Origin: Nyssa sinensis
Lineage: Eukaryota > Streptophyta > Magnoliopsida > Cornales > Nyssaceae
Direction of reading: 5' to 3'
Assembly (NCBI GenBank): GCA_008638375.1
Contig: CM018036.1
Coordinates: 14,308,328 to 14,372,327 of the forward strand
Length of the DNA: 64,000 bases
Positions 1-12,300 of this stretch are shown here, piece by piece. The notes beneath the pieces are model-generated. The model ran no database searches, was not told where the DNA came from, and saw only the letters and a program-made list of their open reading frames with translations. Position numbers and translations under genes: made by a program. Positions within the stretch are counted from its first letter, which is position 1, and each line of letters starts with the position of its first letter.

Positions 1-403
1 CAAGGAAATTCTTAATGTTAAGATTTTCATTAAAGGTAGCGATGCTGGCCTTCATGTGATAATCCTCAAAATCTCGATTCCATCTTGTAGGCCTACGAAC
101 CTCGTAGGCCTCCTCATCATCTGAATCTGGTTCGCCTCTATAGATAGGTTGCCTTTGTAGACGCTGTGTTGGTATAGTTTTATCTTTAGGATGGCTTCGG
201 CCAAATCCTTTGGCGCGATTCCTATCAATTGGAGGGTCTCTAAGGATATTAAAATTGAGTCGCATGAGTGTCTGTTGTATTGCACTAAGTTGATCATTGA
301 TTTGTGCTAACTGTTCCTCGTGATCGTCAATTGTTACCAATGTAGCCTCCATCCCACGACGAACGTCAATGAGATTTGGGTTCTCGACTCCGTCGTTTGC
401 CAT
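1..403 (-). pseudogene. 5' end of LTR-retrotransposon gag (partial, runs off window)
   Basis: A minus-strand frame is open from an ATG at 403 to the window edge, about 134 codons without a stop. It begins with the residues MANDGVENPN, has an acidic/coiled-looking N-terminal part, then a basic arginine/glutamine-rich stretch, an acidic run (DSDDEE) and a WNRDFEDYHMKA segment. This layout is typical of the N-terminus of plant Ty3/gypsy gag proteins, which package element RNA. The ATG lies about 20 bases downstream of a tRNA-Met-type primer-binding site, as expected for gag. Whether the element is intact cannot be judged because the rest lies outside the window. The alternative is another LTR order, but the PBS and position make gag very likely. 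Confidence 0.7.
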
Positions 404-422
404 TGAGCTAGGAAAATCTTCA

Positions 423-433
423 CTTTGATACCA
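423..433 (-). other. Primer-binding site of the minus-strand LTR element
   Basis: On the minus strand this reads TGGTATCAAAG, matching the first eight bases of the usual plant initiator-tRNA-Met primer site (TGGTATCAGAG...). It lies between the gag start at 403 and the putative 5' LTR. Confidence 0.7.
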
Positions 434-443
434 ACTAACACAG

Positions 444-1137
444 TGCGGAACGTGAAGGAGAATCAAACACATTGAATTCTTTAGTAACCAGGATAAAATG
501 GGACTCCTCACTCAAAGAGAACAAATTTCAAATTTCTAAACAGAAATATATTATTGATAATCTAAATAATAAGTACTCCTTTACATCATATATATATATA
601 TATATATATATAGGTTAAGACTACTACTAATCTAAATAGGAATCTACTAATTCCTTACAGTAATCCTATTACAACTAGGAAACTAGAATAATTCCGAAAA
701 GGAGGAAAAATTTGAAATTAATAAAAGTTAGGGCTCTTAGAAAACTAGAAACCATATTAAACTAGGAAACTATAGCTGCAAGAAGAAGTTAATTCAAACT
801 TTCCTAAACAAAGTAATTGCAAAATCAAAAGTTACTACAAATGGCTAAAAAGTCAAATTAGAGCCAAAACGAAGTCGTTTGGCTCCGGAGTAGCTTTGGT
901 TATGGCGAAGCAATGAGTATTGTATGTCTCGCCGTTTTGGATAAAAATAGGGTTTCCGTTCCCAAAAATATGTTATGTGTCTACTAGTACTTTTTCATGG
1001 AATGGGACTTGGAACGTTCCCATTGTTTTTTAAAAGCCTCCGTAACTCGTTCTACATCATTTGGGGTTTTGAGTAGTCAAATGGCTTGACAACGGTCTAA
1101 CTACCTTGAAAACGACACACACCTCACAACCGACGCA
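444..1137 (-). mobile_element. Putative 5' LTR of the minus-strand element
   Basis: The stretch next to the PBS begins TGCGGAACG and ends CCGACGCA on the plus strand, giving TG...CA termini that form a short imperfect inverted repeat, about 694 bp apart. It contains an AT microsatellite (about 587-612) and no coding potential. The spacing of about ten bases between the LTR edge and the PBS is larger than usual and the partner LTR is outside the window, so both boundaries are approximate. Confidence 0.45.
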
Positions 1138-1720
1138 ATAGGCTTGTAAAAACTAATGGAAACAAATTTAGACTCTTGACTTGCAACTTATACAAGAAAT
1201 TAAAGTTATGATCATTATTGCATATGGCTTTTTTCCCAAGAAAACCACCATATTTATAATATTTGATTATAGCCAATTTTGTGTTTGTTTTGTATTATTC
1301 ACAAATAAGTGATTTAACTATTGGGACAATAGTTTTTTTTTTGGGTTGTTGTGGCTTTAACAATTCTTTTAACTATTGGGACTTTTGATTGCATTGAAAC
1401 GAATATCAATTTGATAGGTTCCTCTAAATGCCCTTGAATCACAAAAAATTGAAGAATAAGTCAAAACATGAGGGAACTTCATCAAAAGACCCTGAGGAGT
1501 TACTCAAATTGAAGGAAACCTTTAATGGGATCGAATATAGATCCAAGTGGCCGAAAGTGGTATAGGAAAGACGTGAGTTTGTGAACAAGACCATCAATGC
1601 ATAGAAGCCATTCACACCGCGAGTTTACAAGCAACCCCCAACTGCAGGTCATGTTATAGATGAAAGATTAGTATGATCAAAATTGTTTGAATGAAAATGT
1701 GAGCTTGTGGTATGCTATTA
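1138..1720. other. Non-genic stretch before unit A
   Basis: No recognisable gene. A frame starting at 1428 stays coherent for about 45 codons (lysine/glutamate-rich) and continues after isolated stops to about 1674, so it may be a decayed coding fragment, but I do not recognise it. Confidence 0.4.
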
Positions 1721-2108
1721 TTGGCAGGAATTACTAATGTCGAAAGCAAGTTCGACTAATGTTTAAGAACGAAGCTCGTGACAGTGATTAAGTCATTAAT
1801 AGGTTGAAAATAGAGAATGATCATATATAAAAACACTTGGATCGATTCCATTCAACCCATCGATTGTTTTTAGCTTCATCAATTTATGTTTGTGTTGGCT
1901 TGGCTACAACTTTCCTCTTCGTTAGATGCTTTTTTATGAGGAGTGAAATAAGAGTTTCGACCCGAAAGCGATTGCTTTGTTAACTTTATATTACAACCAA
2001 CCCAGAAGCCTTTTTACATGTAAATTGACTCAACTTTTAACAATTCTTGGGAAATGAAAAATCACATGGCTAAATAAGGTAGTGTACGTGGATTTAAGTG
2101 GCGATTGG

Positions 2109-3719
2109 AATTTTTGACCTGCCCAGGTCTTTTTAAAATTTATTGATCCGACCCAAGCATGTTTCAACTTATTTTTCGGACCCATGCCTTTTTTAAAAGC
2201 GTATAATTCTTAGACACCTTGAAGAATTGTTTTTACCAAAGGCTTGTTAATCTTAGATGTCTTTAAAAGGCTTGTTCATCTTATACGTCTTTAATTAACT
2301 TCATAATTTGGCATTAGATAAAGACTTATAAATCTTAGACGCCCTTTAAAGGTGTGTAAGTTTTAGACACCTTTTAAAGACTTGTAAATCTTACACTCCT
2401 TTTTAAAAGCTTATAAATAATCTTACACTCATTTTAAAGGCTTAGATATATAAGTATATTAAATAGAGTTATTTAAAAAATTACATATCTTTTATATATT
2501 TGGTTATTTTATTTTTATATTTATATTAAATAAAAATAATATGTATTTAAAATTATCACTTCATTATTTTTAAACTTCAAATAACCTAAAAACCACTAAA
2601 TAACATGTCAAAACCATATTACTTAAAATAAAGCTTAAAAGGACTATTTTACTAAGGAAAAAATAATTAAAACTAAATACGCTTTAAAAAAATTAAAATT
2701 AAATAAACATAAATATTTAAATACACATATATTAAAATTAAATACACATATAAATACCACATAAATATAAATAATTAAATTTCTATTATGCATTTATTTT
2801 AATATTCTTTATTGACCTATTATTAAACTTCATTTTTTCATTATATAACTTTTATAATATAGATTTACAAGACCAATTATAAATATTTTCTAATAATTAT
2901 ATGAAATTTTATTAGTAATTAATTTTATTAATTTTTTTACTTAGGTTTTTGTTAATTGTTAATTTTTTACTTTTACTTTTATTTTTATTTGTATTATTTA
3001 TATATAATCAAATTACTACAAATATTAAAATATTTTAATTTATTAAAAATTAAAATTATTCATTAAATATATATATATATATATATATATTATATTATAT
3101 TATACAGAGAGAAGTTTTGTGTATGTAATATTCCTTTGACTATCATAATATGGAGACATTTTCTTGCATTTGGTATGAAAAAAGAAACTGAAACCTACCC
3201 AATAGAAATTTAGTTAAAAACTGTTACAACCGGCTTTATATGTGTATTAAATTTTAATTTTTTTTAAAGTGTATTTAGTTTTAATTATTTATTCCTTGGT
3301 AAAATAGTCCTTTTAATCTTTATTTTAAGTAATGTAGTTTTGACATGTTATTTAGTGGTTTTTAGGTTATTTGAAGTTTAAAAATAATGAAGTGATAATT
3401 TTAAATACATATTATCTTTATTTAATATAAATATAAAAATTAAATAACCAAATATATAAAAGATATGTAATTATTAAATAACTTTATTTAATATACTAAT
3501 ATATCTAAGCCTTTAAAAGAAGTGTAAGATTTATAAGCGTTTAAGACTCATAAATCTTTATTTAATATCAAATTATCAAGTTAATTAAAGGCGTAGAAGA
3601 CTTAAAAAATCTTTTAAAATGTCTAAGATTAATAAGTTTTTAGCAAAAAAAATTTTTTTTTAAAATGTTTAAGAGTTATATGCTTTTAAAAAGATTCTTA
3701 CTGGGTCAAAACTTCCTAG
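2109..3719. mobile_element. Foldback-type element with ~500 bp inverted arms, unit A only
   Basis: The left arm (about 2109-2730) is closely matched by the reverse complement of the right arm (about 3235-3719), so the element is a long imperfect hairpin with an AT-rich centre containing (TA)n near 3068-3092. The left arm also carries a short-period repeat (about 25-30 bp, with the motif taaatcttaga) between 2190 and 2450. It is flanked by GATTGG at 2103-2108 and 3720-3725. Unit B has a single GATTGG at 29431-29436 and no insertion, so this is a transposition with a 6-bp target duplication, or a precise excision in B. No transposase is encoded, so it is non-autonomous. Confidence 0.85.
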
Positions 3720-3725
3720 GATTGG

Positions 3726-6065
3726 TTGAATTTGCAAGTTTATGATAGAGCAGCCGCTGCACCAAATTAATGCAAACCCCCAGAATTTCAACCACCCCGT
3801 AGACCCCCTCGAACCCCATCTACCGTTCAAGCTATCATAACCCTTTCAACTATAGGACAACTCTTTCATTGATGAATTCTCCTTTTTTTTTTTTTTTTTT
3901 TTTGTTTCTTCTTTCAATTTTCCAACTCTCTAGTACCCATCCAAATGGTACGATCGTCCAAGAAGAACATGATATTTTCTGACATTTAGCCGACCATGTA
4001 TATTTAAGAGAGATTTTTTTTTAGTAGATGTGGCATGTCAAGTGTCATTATGTACTTTTAATAATAGTTTATTATATATATATAAATATTATATTTTATT
4101 AAAAAATAATTATATTATACATAACATAATATTGTGCGAAACTTATTTAAGAATTTTTTCATCTAGAAACCCTTCATTTGTACGCTATGAAAACGACATT
4201 CCACTACCTAATTATATAAATATGTTCATTTTTAATTATCATATGTATTATATCTCACTTAAAAAAGATATACTATTTTATACCTAACATAATTTTATTA
4301 AAAAAATATATTATCATATCACTGTATTACTCTCGTTAAAAAAAATCTATCCACCACCCACCCACGTAACTCTCTTTGGTGTGTAATTGATGCTTTAGTC
4401 ACGTTTATCACACATTGACATGAGTTATGGCTGCTACGCCTTATCCCTAGGCAGTCGGTCCATTTTGGCATTTATTCAATTGACTGGATGCAGTACTCGA
4501 AGCACCGAATGTTTTTTCCTTATATGCACCTATAATCCACAAGTCGGTCTTCCAATGAAATTCTCTACATCAATTTTAGGATTGGGATTCAGATTCGTTA
4601 AACAAATTCCAAAAGGTTAGGAAAATTCATCATCACATTTGTACAAGTAATTAAAATGTAAGAGCAACAATCATACTACATTAACATGATCTCATGAAAT
4701 CATCCCACTAAATAAATGGATTAATTATTGATAGGTTTTTTTTTTTTTTTATAATAAGTGATTCCATGCTAATGCTCGACTCCAAATAATTTAATATCTT
4801 AAGTCTATTTGTTTTTAAAATCTTTTGAGACCAATGACACATATAATGAGGTGTCACTAATTTATATATATTTTTTATAACAACTTTATCCCTTACACGA
4901 CAAGAAGAAGAAGGGAATTCAGTACCACACAATATATTAGCGATGCACACCAATAGTTACTAATAGTAGATTTTAGTACACCAAAAGTGTGCATCCACAA
5001 ATGTAGTAAAAAATTGAAAGTTCCTGCCCAGAATTATTGGCGAACTACTTTGGCGATGCACAATTTATTAGCATCTTGAATTCAAAAAAGTCAGTCCATA
5101 ACATGAGAAACTAATAATGAAAAGAAAGGGATATATCAAGGATGAATCCTATGGAGAAGATAGAATGAAGACAGCGAAATGTAAGGGGAAAAGAGACCAA
5201 ATGAAAATGAGATGAATTGAAGTGAGATGGAATGGATAATTGGGAATTTGAAGTTATACTTGGAGAATCTAATAAAGAGGGAATCAGTAGCTATCTAAAT
5301 GCCTAGGTGATACAGATCTAATTCTTCCAATACCAATGGACAGTGAAGAAGAAGAAGAAGAAGAAAGTCCAAGAAGTAGAGAGAGAAAGTTCAATAGAAT
5401 TACTCAACTGATTCTTCACGTCAATCATTACCTTTTTTTTTTTTTTAAATGTGTTGAATTATTTGTATTGATACTATGACTAACTAGCTATTAAGTTTTT
5501 ATATTAAGACAAAAGTGAAAAATTACAATTAATCTTTTTTAAAAATATAGAATTTTTTTTTACATTTACAACATTTTTTATTTACAAGAGAAACCTAATA
5601 CCACAGAGTTGTCTATCAGCTATTACAACTCATCTCTTAAAATAAATTTAGATAAAACATCATACCAATGATTTCACAATTCTATTGAAATTCATTTATT
5701 CAAAATGTTGTGTCTATTATATATAGTGCCTTAATAATTTTACGTACTTAAGTTGATTATATATCTAAATTTCATTATTGATCTCTTCAACATTTAAATG
5801 ATATTTGACAGTTATTAATTTTTTAGGTTTTAGGATTTCTCATAAATGTAGAACATGCATTGTTAGACCCAAAATAATAACTGATATCAGTAATGGAAAA
5901 AGGAAAAGAAAAGAAAAAGTGGAGAGATGTTCGTTACTTCAACCACATGGAGGAAATAAAAGGGTAGATTAAGAAGGAAGTTTCAAATCTATATTACTAC
6001 TTTTATTACTTTAAGTTTCAGTTTAACTTCATCCAAACCAAAATTAATAAATGTAACCCATTTTC
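3726..6065. other. Upstream region of UGT copy A, no gene seen
   Basis: AT-rich intergenic DNA with poly-T runs (3880-3903, 4739-4750). The part 4545-5688 (about 1.14 kb) has no counterpart in unit B, where 30305 jumps directly to the sequence equivalent to 5689. A short open frame at 4420-4620 has a partial equivalent in B, but the differences between copies mostly change amino acids, so I do not call it a gene. Confidence 0.6.
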
Positions 6066-6072
6066 TATAAAT
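6066..6072 (+). promoter_or_regulatory. Candidate TATA box of UGT copy A
   Basis: TATAAAT lies 92 bp upstream of the ATG at 6164, followed by a pyrimidine-rich (CT)n and CA-rich leader typical of plant 5' UTRs. The equivalent site in unit B reads TATTAAT. The assignment rests on motif and position only. Confidence 0.5.
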
Positions 6073-6163
6073 TATTCATTTTTCTCTTTCTTTTCAATTG
6101 TGACAGGAGTGTCTCTCTCTCCCTCTCTCCCTCTCTCTATCTCACACACACAACACCACCTCC

Positions 6164-7618
6164 ATGTCAAATTTGAGTGGAGGCGCACACGTCCTAGTCT
6201 TCCCTTACCCTGCACAAGGGCACATGAAGCCTTTACTAGACCTAACCCACCAATTGGCCACCCGTGGCCTATGCATAACCATAATCGTCTCTCCACAAAA
6301 CCTCCCCCTCCTGAGCCCTCTTCTCTCTAAACACTCTACCATCCAAACCCTGGTTTTACCTTTTCCTACACACCCTTCTTTTTCTGCTGCCATAGAAAAT
6401 GCTAAAGGGCTACCTCCAAACGCTGTACGTGATATAATTCACTCCATGGGCGAACTCTACAATCCTATCCTTCACTGGTTCCAAAAGCACCCATCACCAC
6501 CAATAGCCATCATATCCGATAAGTTTCTGGGATGGACCCACCACCTTGCTTGCCAACTCGGAATCAGAAGGCTTGTATTCTCTCCAGTTGGGGCGATGGC
6601 CGTCTCTGTTGTTTATTCTCAATGGCGGGATCAACCAAAGAGAGATGACACTAATGATCAAAACGGTTTGATTTCATTCTCAAAAATCCCTAATTGCCCA
6701 ATTTACCCTTGGTGGCAGCTATCTCCTTTTTATCGCAGCTATGTGGAAGGAGACCCTGTCTCGGAATTTCTGAAAGATGGGATTCATGCTGATACGGTGA
6801 GTTGGGGCCTTGTGATTAACACTTTTAATGATTTGGAAAAAGTCTATTTGGATTATCTAAAAGAGGAATTGGGCCATGATCGAGTGTGGGCCGTCGGGCC
6901 AATACTCCCTTCTGCTGATGATCATATGTCTAGACCAATTGAAAGAGGTGGGTCCAGCTCAGACTTGGGTAGTAATATATTGTCATGGCTTGACAAGTGT
7001 GATGATCACAAGGTGGTGTATGTGTGCTTTGGGAGTAAAGCAGTGTTGACAAATAAGCAAATGGAGGAGCTGGCATTAGGGTTGGAGAAAAGTGGGGCCA
7101 AGTTCATATGGTGTGTTAAGGAACAAAACAAGGGACACGTGGAGGAAGAGTACGGTGTGATCCCAATTGGGTTCGAAGATCGTGTGGTTGGGAGGGGACT
7201 GGTTATAAAAGAGTGGGTCCCGCAGACGTTGATCTTGAAGCATCGAGCCGTTGGTGCATTCTTGACTCACTGTGGCTGGAACTCGGTTTTGGAGGGACTT
7301 ATTGCTGGTGTGCCAATGCTTACATGGCCTATGGGAGCTGAACAGTTTGTGAATGCAACTTTGTTAGTGGATGAGTTGAAGGTAGCAATTAGAGTGTGTG
7401 AGGGTGCACAAGCCATTCCAAGTTCAACGGACATAGCTCGGATGGTTGCCAAATCAGTGTGTGAAAACTGCGTCGAGAGGGTGCGAACCATGGAGCTGCA
7501 TGAAGCAGCATTGGGTGCTATTAAAAAAGGAGGGAGCTCATTCAAAGATTTGCATGAATTGGTTAAGTGTTTATTCAACGAGGCTTCACAAGCAAAATTG
7601 TGTGATGTGCAAGAATAA
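6164..7618 (+). CDS. UDP-glycosyltransferase, UGT89-like (copy A, intact)
   Basis: A single-exon 484-residue family-1 (GT1, GT-B fold) glycosyltransferase, the usual length for plant UGTs. The N-terminal acceptor domain has the PYPAQGHMKP motif with the probable catalytic His20, and Asp119 in AIISDKFLGW is the likely partner of the His-Asp dyad. The C-terminal PSPG box (residues 351-394) runs from WVPQ through HCGWNS to AEQ; its last residue, Gln394, usually goes with UDP-glucose as donor. Overall sequence and motifs resemble group B UGT89 enzymes, which glycosylate flavonols and related phenolics in the cytosol; the actual acceptor cannot be deduced. The C-terminus with GGSSFKDLHELVK fits the family, so this copy looks functional. 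The start at 6164 gives the normal MSNLSGGAH N-terminus. Copy B lies at 30831. Confidence 0.93.
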   Translation: MSNLSGGAHVLVFPYPAQGHMKPLLDLTHQLATRGLCITIIVSPQNLPLLSPLLSKHSTIQTLVLPFPTHPSFSAAIENAKGLPPNAVRDIIHSMGELYNPILHWFQKHPSPPIAIISDKFLGWTHHLACQLGIRRLVFSPVGAMAVSVVYSQWRDQPKRDDTNDQNGLISFSKIPNCPIYPWWQLSPFYRSYVEGDPVSEFLKDGIHADTVSWGLVINTFNDLEKVYLDYLKEELGHDRVWAVGPILPSADDHMSRPIERGGSSSDLGSNILSWLDKCDDHKVVYVCFGSKAVLTNKQMEELALGLEKSGAKFIWCVKEQNKGHVEEEYGVIPIGFEDRVVGRGLVIKEWVPQTLILKHRAVGAFLTHCGWNSVLEGLIAGVPMLTWPMGAEQFVNATLLVDELKVAIRVCEGAQAIPSSTDIARMVAKSVCENCVERVRTMELHEAALGAIKKGGSSFKDLHELVKCLFNEASQAKLCDVQE

Positions 7619-8829
7619 ACATTATAATCTAAGTTACCCAACAACACTCACAGCCCATGCATCGCTCATCATAAATGTTGATGCTGCCTTTGAATCCTTA
7701 TTTAGCTAAATTGTGAGTGTTGGAGAGTCAATGGTGATGCTATTATAAATATTAATATATTGGTATGATCATTACTGGTGGTCATGGATGACAAATTTTA
7801 TCAAATTCATAGATCTATCCAGAAATTAATGAATTTTGAATGGCTTACTTTGAAAATAAATTAGACTGAAAAACTCATCATGTATTAAAAATGGAAAGAG
7901 GGATGAATACCCATCACAGATCCATGCGCAAATCGTAGTGATGTATTAGTGAAATTGACGGCTTCAATGGGAAAGAAGGGTTGGAACTTGGATTGAATAA
8001 CTAACATATAATTACTACGTGTCACTTATTATTCATCTTCGATTCTTCATCTCCCAAGTGTCCAGAGAAGATCCAAACCCATTTTGTCTAATTTAAGTTC
8101 TAACCCATCTTCATCTATTCTCCCCATCTCCTAAGAACACCCGTCTTTTCCTCCAAGAATCCATTTTCTTCATTTGCTTAAATAACTTTACGAATTAATA
8201 TCAAAGAAAAACAGCTGACGCACACTCACTAGGTTCTTATCTTAATTTAAATAAAACTAAGAAAAATAAATAAATTAAAGAATAAATTAAAATTAAAAAT
8301 TAAATATCCTAAGACAATTTTGAAACAATTTTTTTTTTATTTGTAATATACTAATTCTGTACTACATCATCGGAATATAATTTTATATATTTATTTTCAT
8401 TTGGCCATCTATATATATATATATATATATTTGGATGTTAAATGTAAATAATATAGTATTTGTATATCACATCATATATATATATATACACTAAATATTT
8501 TATTAAGAATTTTGTTCTTAAATTAAGTCGGTTTACCTGAATTTTGAATTGGAATCAAAACTTTCTTTAAAATCGACCCAACCCGAGTCATTCAATTCGG
8601 ATTTACGGTTCTCAATTTTTATGTACACCTTTACTTGGGATCAATTTTTAATGTAAAAATTGGGAATGAGAAAAAAAAAGAAAAAAATCTAAAACATTTG
8701 ATTTTAATGGTGATAGTGTTTGCGTGACTCAAAATTCATACCAGTGGATTTTATCAATTGATTTGAATCAAATTTTCATTTGTTATTAAAAAAAGAAACT
8801 TACTAAATATTGTCAAATATGGGTTGCGG
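7619..8829. other. Intergenic, 3' of UGT copy A
   Basis: AT-rich DNA shared with 32262-33498. It contains (TA)n tracts near 8407-8430 and 8474-8488 and short poly-A/T runs. No gene seen. It ends at the target-site duplication of the solo LTR. Confidence 0.6.
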
Positions 8830-9342
8830 TGTAATATCCCGACCCGGTGGATCGGGATACCGGGTCATCTGACATGCATTACGAGATTAAGAAAAATTAG
8901 TGTAAAGATATTTATACTCAAGAGAATAATTGATTAATTATTTAAATTAATTAATTAAGATAATCACTTTTAATTATGATTAATTGTTATGGCACACAAT
9001 TACACACATGAAATGTGTGTTATGTATATGAATATGTGATCAAGTATGTATGTATGTATGTACATAAATACATTAAATATATATATATATATGTGTATAT
9101 AATAAAGTGTGAACAGTGGTGTGTAGGTGTGAGTGTCGGCAGTGACAATGTGTGTGTGTGTCTTCATGTGTATGTGTGTGAGTTGCATTATAGATATACA
9201 TATATATATATATATATATGATATACAAAATATCAAGCATTAAAATCCAAATGAAAATTGAATGGAATGCTGAAGCTCAAAAAGCAGAATTTATGAGAGT
9301 GTAAGATGAATTGATGAAGGCTAGGAATAGGCTTAAAACGTG

Positions 9343-9373
<31 letters not shown>

Positions 9374-12300
9374 TGGAAGAGAGAGAGAGGTCGGTTGGCT
9401 GATCTTTAAGAACAAAGCATGCATTACATGCTTGTTCTATAAGAAGGAGATTAAGAAGCAAGAAGAAGGAAAGAAAAATCAAAGTGAAGAAGGGTTAAAC
9501 TGCAACAAAAAGGTGAGAAAACTTGAAAGTTATCATTTCTCTCTCTCTAGAATTTTGCATTATTAGGAACTGTTTTTAAGTTGTATACAATTATATGATG
9601 CAAGGTATATGTCTATAAGATTGTTAAGCATGAAATTTAGACTTGAAATGACTAAAAAAATGGGTAACCCACGAAACAGTCATTGAAGACCTTGCTTGAA
9701 GTAGGTCTGAAACCGTTACAGCCAAACCAGTTTTTGCTTGTCAAGACTTCAAATAGAGACTATGAGGGTTTTAAAAACCCTAATACACGATTGCAGAACC
9801 CAAGAAAAACTCTCCAAAAACCAAATTGCAGGTTTCGGGTTTGGAGACCAATCTTCCAAAATCACACCAAAACGAGTATATCAAAATGGAAAATTGAACT
9901 ACATGAAAAATAGATCACAACGGATAAAACCCCAAGGGTTTTAGCTCAGAATTGAACGTATACGACCGAATTACAGGTCGGGTTATTGCGACTTAAATCG
10001 TGTACCTGAGCTAGATTTGAATCCCCAAATCAATACAAAACTATACCTTAAGGTCTTAGGGAATGTTTGGAAAAGAAAACAGACGAAATGGACCCTCAAA
10101 ACATCACGAAACTGAACTGAAAAAAATTAGGGTTTCGGATGAACAATGTCGACCTTCGTGGGGAAGATGACATTGTTCGGGTCGGCTATGGTTCGGTTAC
10201 GGGTCTGGGTTAAACCGGATCAAAAACGGGTCATGGGTTATTTAAACGGCAGCGTATATGTTTTAAATTTTTAAACGCTAGGGCTAACGTGATCGTGACG
10301 TCAGCAACACGTGGCAAACCAGCTGGTTTACAATTAGACTGGACCGGTTAACTTAATATTCAACCGAACCCACTGGTTTTTCTAATTTATTTAAAACTAA
10401 ATGAACCAAGACTTTCCCTAATTGCGGATTGACCCCAGAACTTCTGGGAAATCCTACTGTGGTCCAACTAATAAGAATTTTATGTAATTAAACCCCTAGA
10501 AAAATAATTAAATAATTATTTAATTTTTATAAATGGGAAAAAATTATTATTTTGCCCGTGGGTCATAAATAGTGCAAACGAAGTCCAAATTAAACATTTG
10601 AATATTGTATTTTTACTATTTTGGATATTCTGAGACTAATGGTAAGGTCCGCTTTTCAAGACGGGGCCCGAAAAATGAAGACACATAAAAGAGTAAAATG
10701 ACCAAAATACCCCTTGTCCAAAATTAACAAGTTATTAGTGTATTTTCACTATCTCGGAACTTCTGAGTCCAATGGTGAGATCCACAACACGAGACGGGGT
10801 TCTGAAAAATAAAGACACGTAAATAGGTAAATGACCATTTTACCCTTTTACATACAAAGTCCAAATTAAATTCTAGGAAAGCCTGAACTGACTTTCTTCG
10901 ATGCTCCGGACTCAATAGTAGAGTCTATTCGACCACAAGAAGTGTCTAAAATAAAAAGACATAAAATTTGATGAATATCATCTGTCAAATGACAATAAAT
11001 TGAAATATTACCGATGTGCTAAACTAAGGCAGGTACGAGGAAATAAGATACGAGAAGACGCGACACGAAAACATGTGAAGTAAATAAATTTAAATTAAAG
11101 TTAATGGAGCTACCAGAAAAGTATAAGTTGAAATAAATTAAATTCCTAACACATTAAATTGTGTCATAGGTTAAGAGTACGAGTTAAATTAAGTACATAT
11201 GAAATTATGAGATCGTTTAGGATCAAATACGAACTAAGCATAAGTTAAGCAGCATCAATAGGTGTTATTACGGTGAATGTGAAGTTGATGAGATATTTAT
11301 GAATTGTTCTTAGAAACTACAAGGAAAGTGGAAAAACGCGTTATTAGCACTAACACTAAAGGACCAAGGTGAGTAACCCTGTGTTTGAAATGGAGATTTA
11401 ACTCCATATATTTGACGAAGTTTTAAGTTCAAGTTATATGAAACATTTGAATATCAAATTCAGTTTACACAATTTCTGTTTTTAAAAAAATATGCTCTAA
11501 CGACATGTTGGTTAAATGTTTTATATTTAATTTTTTTCTTGGAAATGTTTAGCATGGTCGGGTTAAAATGTATTTTCTTTAACTATTCTGAATTTGATTG
11601 TTACACGTATTTGAAGTTATATTGCAGAAGTCATATGTTTCATGTTTTAAATATTCATGAAAAGTATCTATTGATGTAGCCATGTGATAAATGTTTTATA
11701 AGATAATATAGTTGGAATCCTTCGGGATTCAACAGTAAATGTCACATAGTCAGGATTTTGGGTTACTTCGGAACTCAAGTACTTTGTCATGTGAAATGCC
11801 CGATAGCAGGATCTAATCCCCCAGACAATTATTATGGACAGTATTGGCAGTAATACGGGAGTCTGGTTCGAAACAGATTCCACCTAATTAAAGAGAAAAG
11901 ATGACAAAATGATTTCGGAAATGGAAGTAGGTTTTTACCCCCATTTTTGTGTACGTGTTTATATGCTTTTAAAGTGCATATGTTCTATTTGAAGAAATGT
12001 GTATTTAGCTTGAATACTTTAAATGTTTTAAAGCTATCTATTTAAAAATGCATATGTTTCGAGTTTTTATACTCGATTTGAGAAGTACGAGTTTAGATTG
12101 AATACTTTAAATGTTTCAAGTCATCTGTTTTAAGAATGCATATACTCTGTGTTCTAAAATGTACGAGCAATTGGTAGTGAGTATTTTATAAACTATCAAG
12201 TGATAAACCACTACCAGTTGAAAACCCCATGACGAATGCAGGAATTACTCACAAGCTTAGATTAGCTTACCCGGATTTTATTTGGACCCCTCTTTCAAGT

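Noticed and set aside
4420..4620. Short open frame with a partial equivalent at 30147-30350 (MSYGCYALSLGSRSI...)
   Set aside because: Most differences between the two copies change amino acids and the ends do not agree, as expected for non-coding DNA.
9683..9913. 76-codon frame conserved at 34368-34598
   Set aside because: It lies inside the solo LTR and its persistence follows from recent duplication. No family signature.
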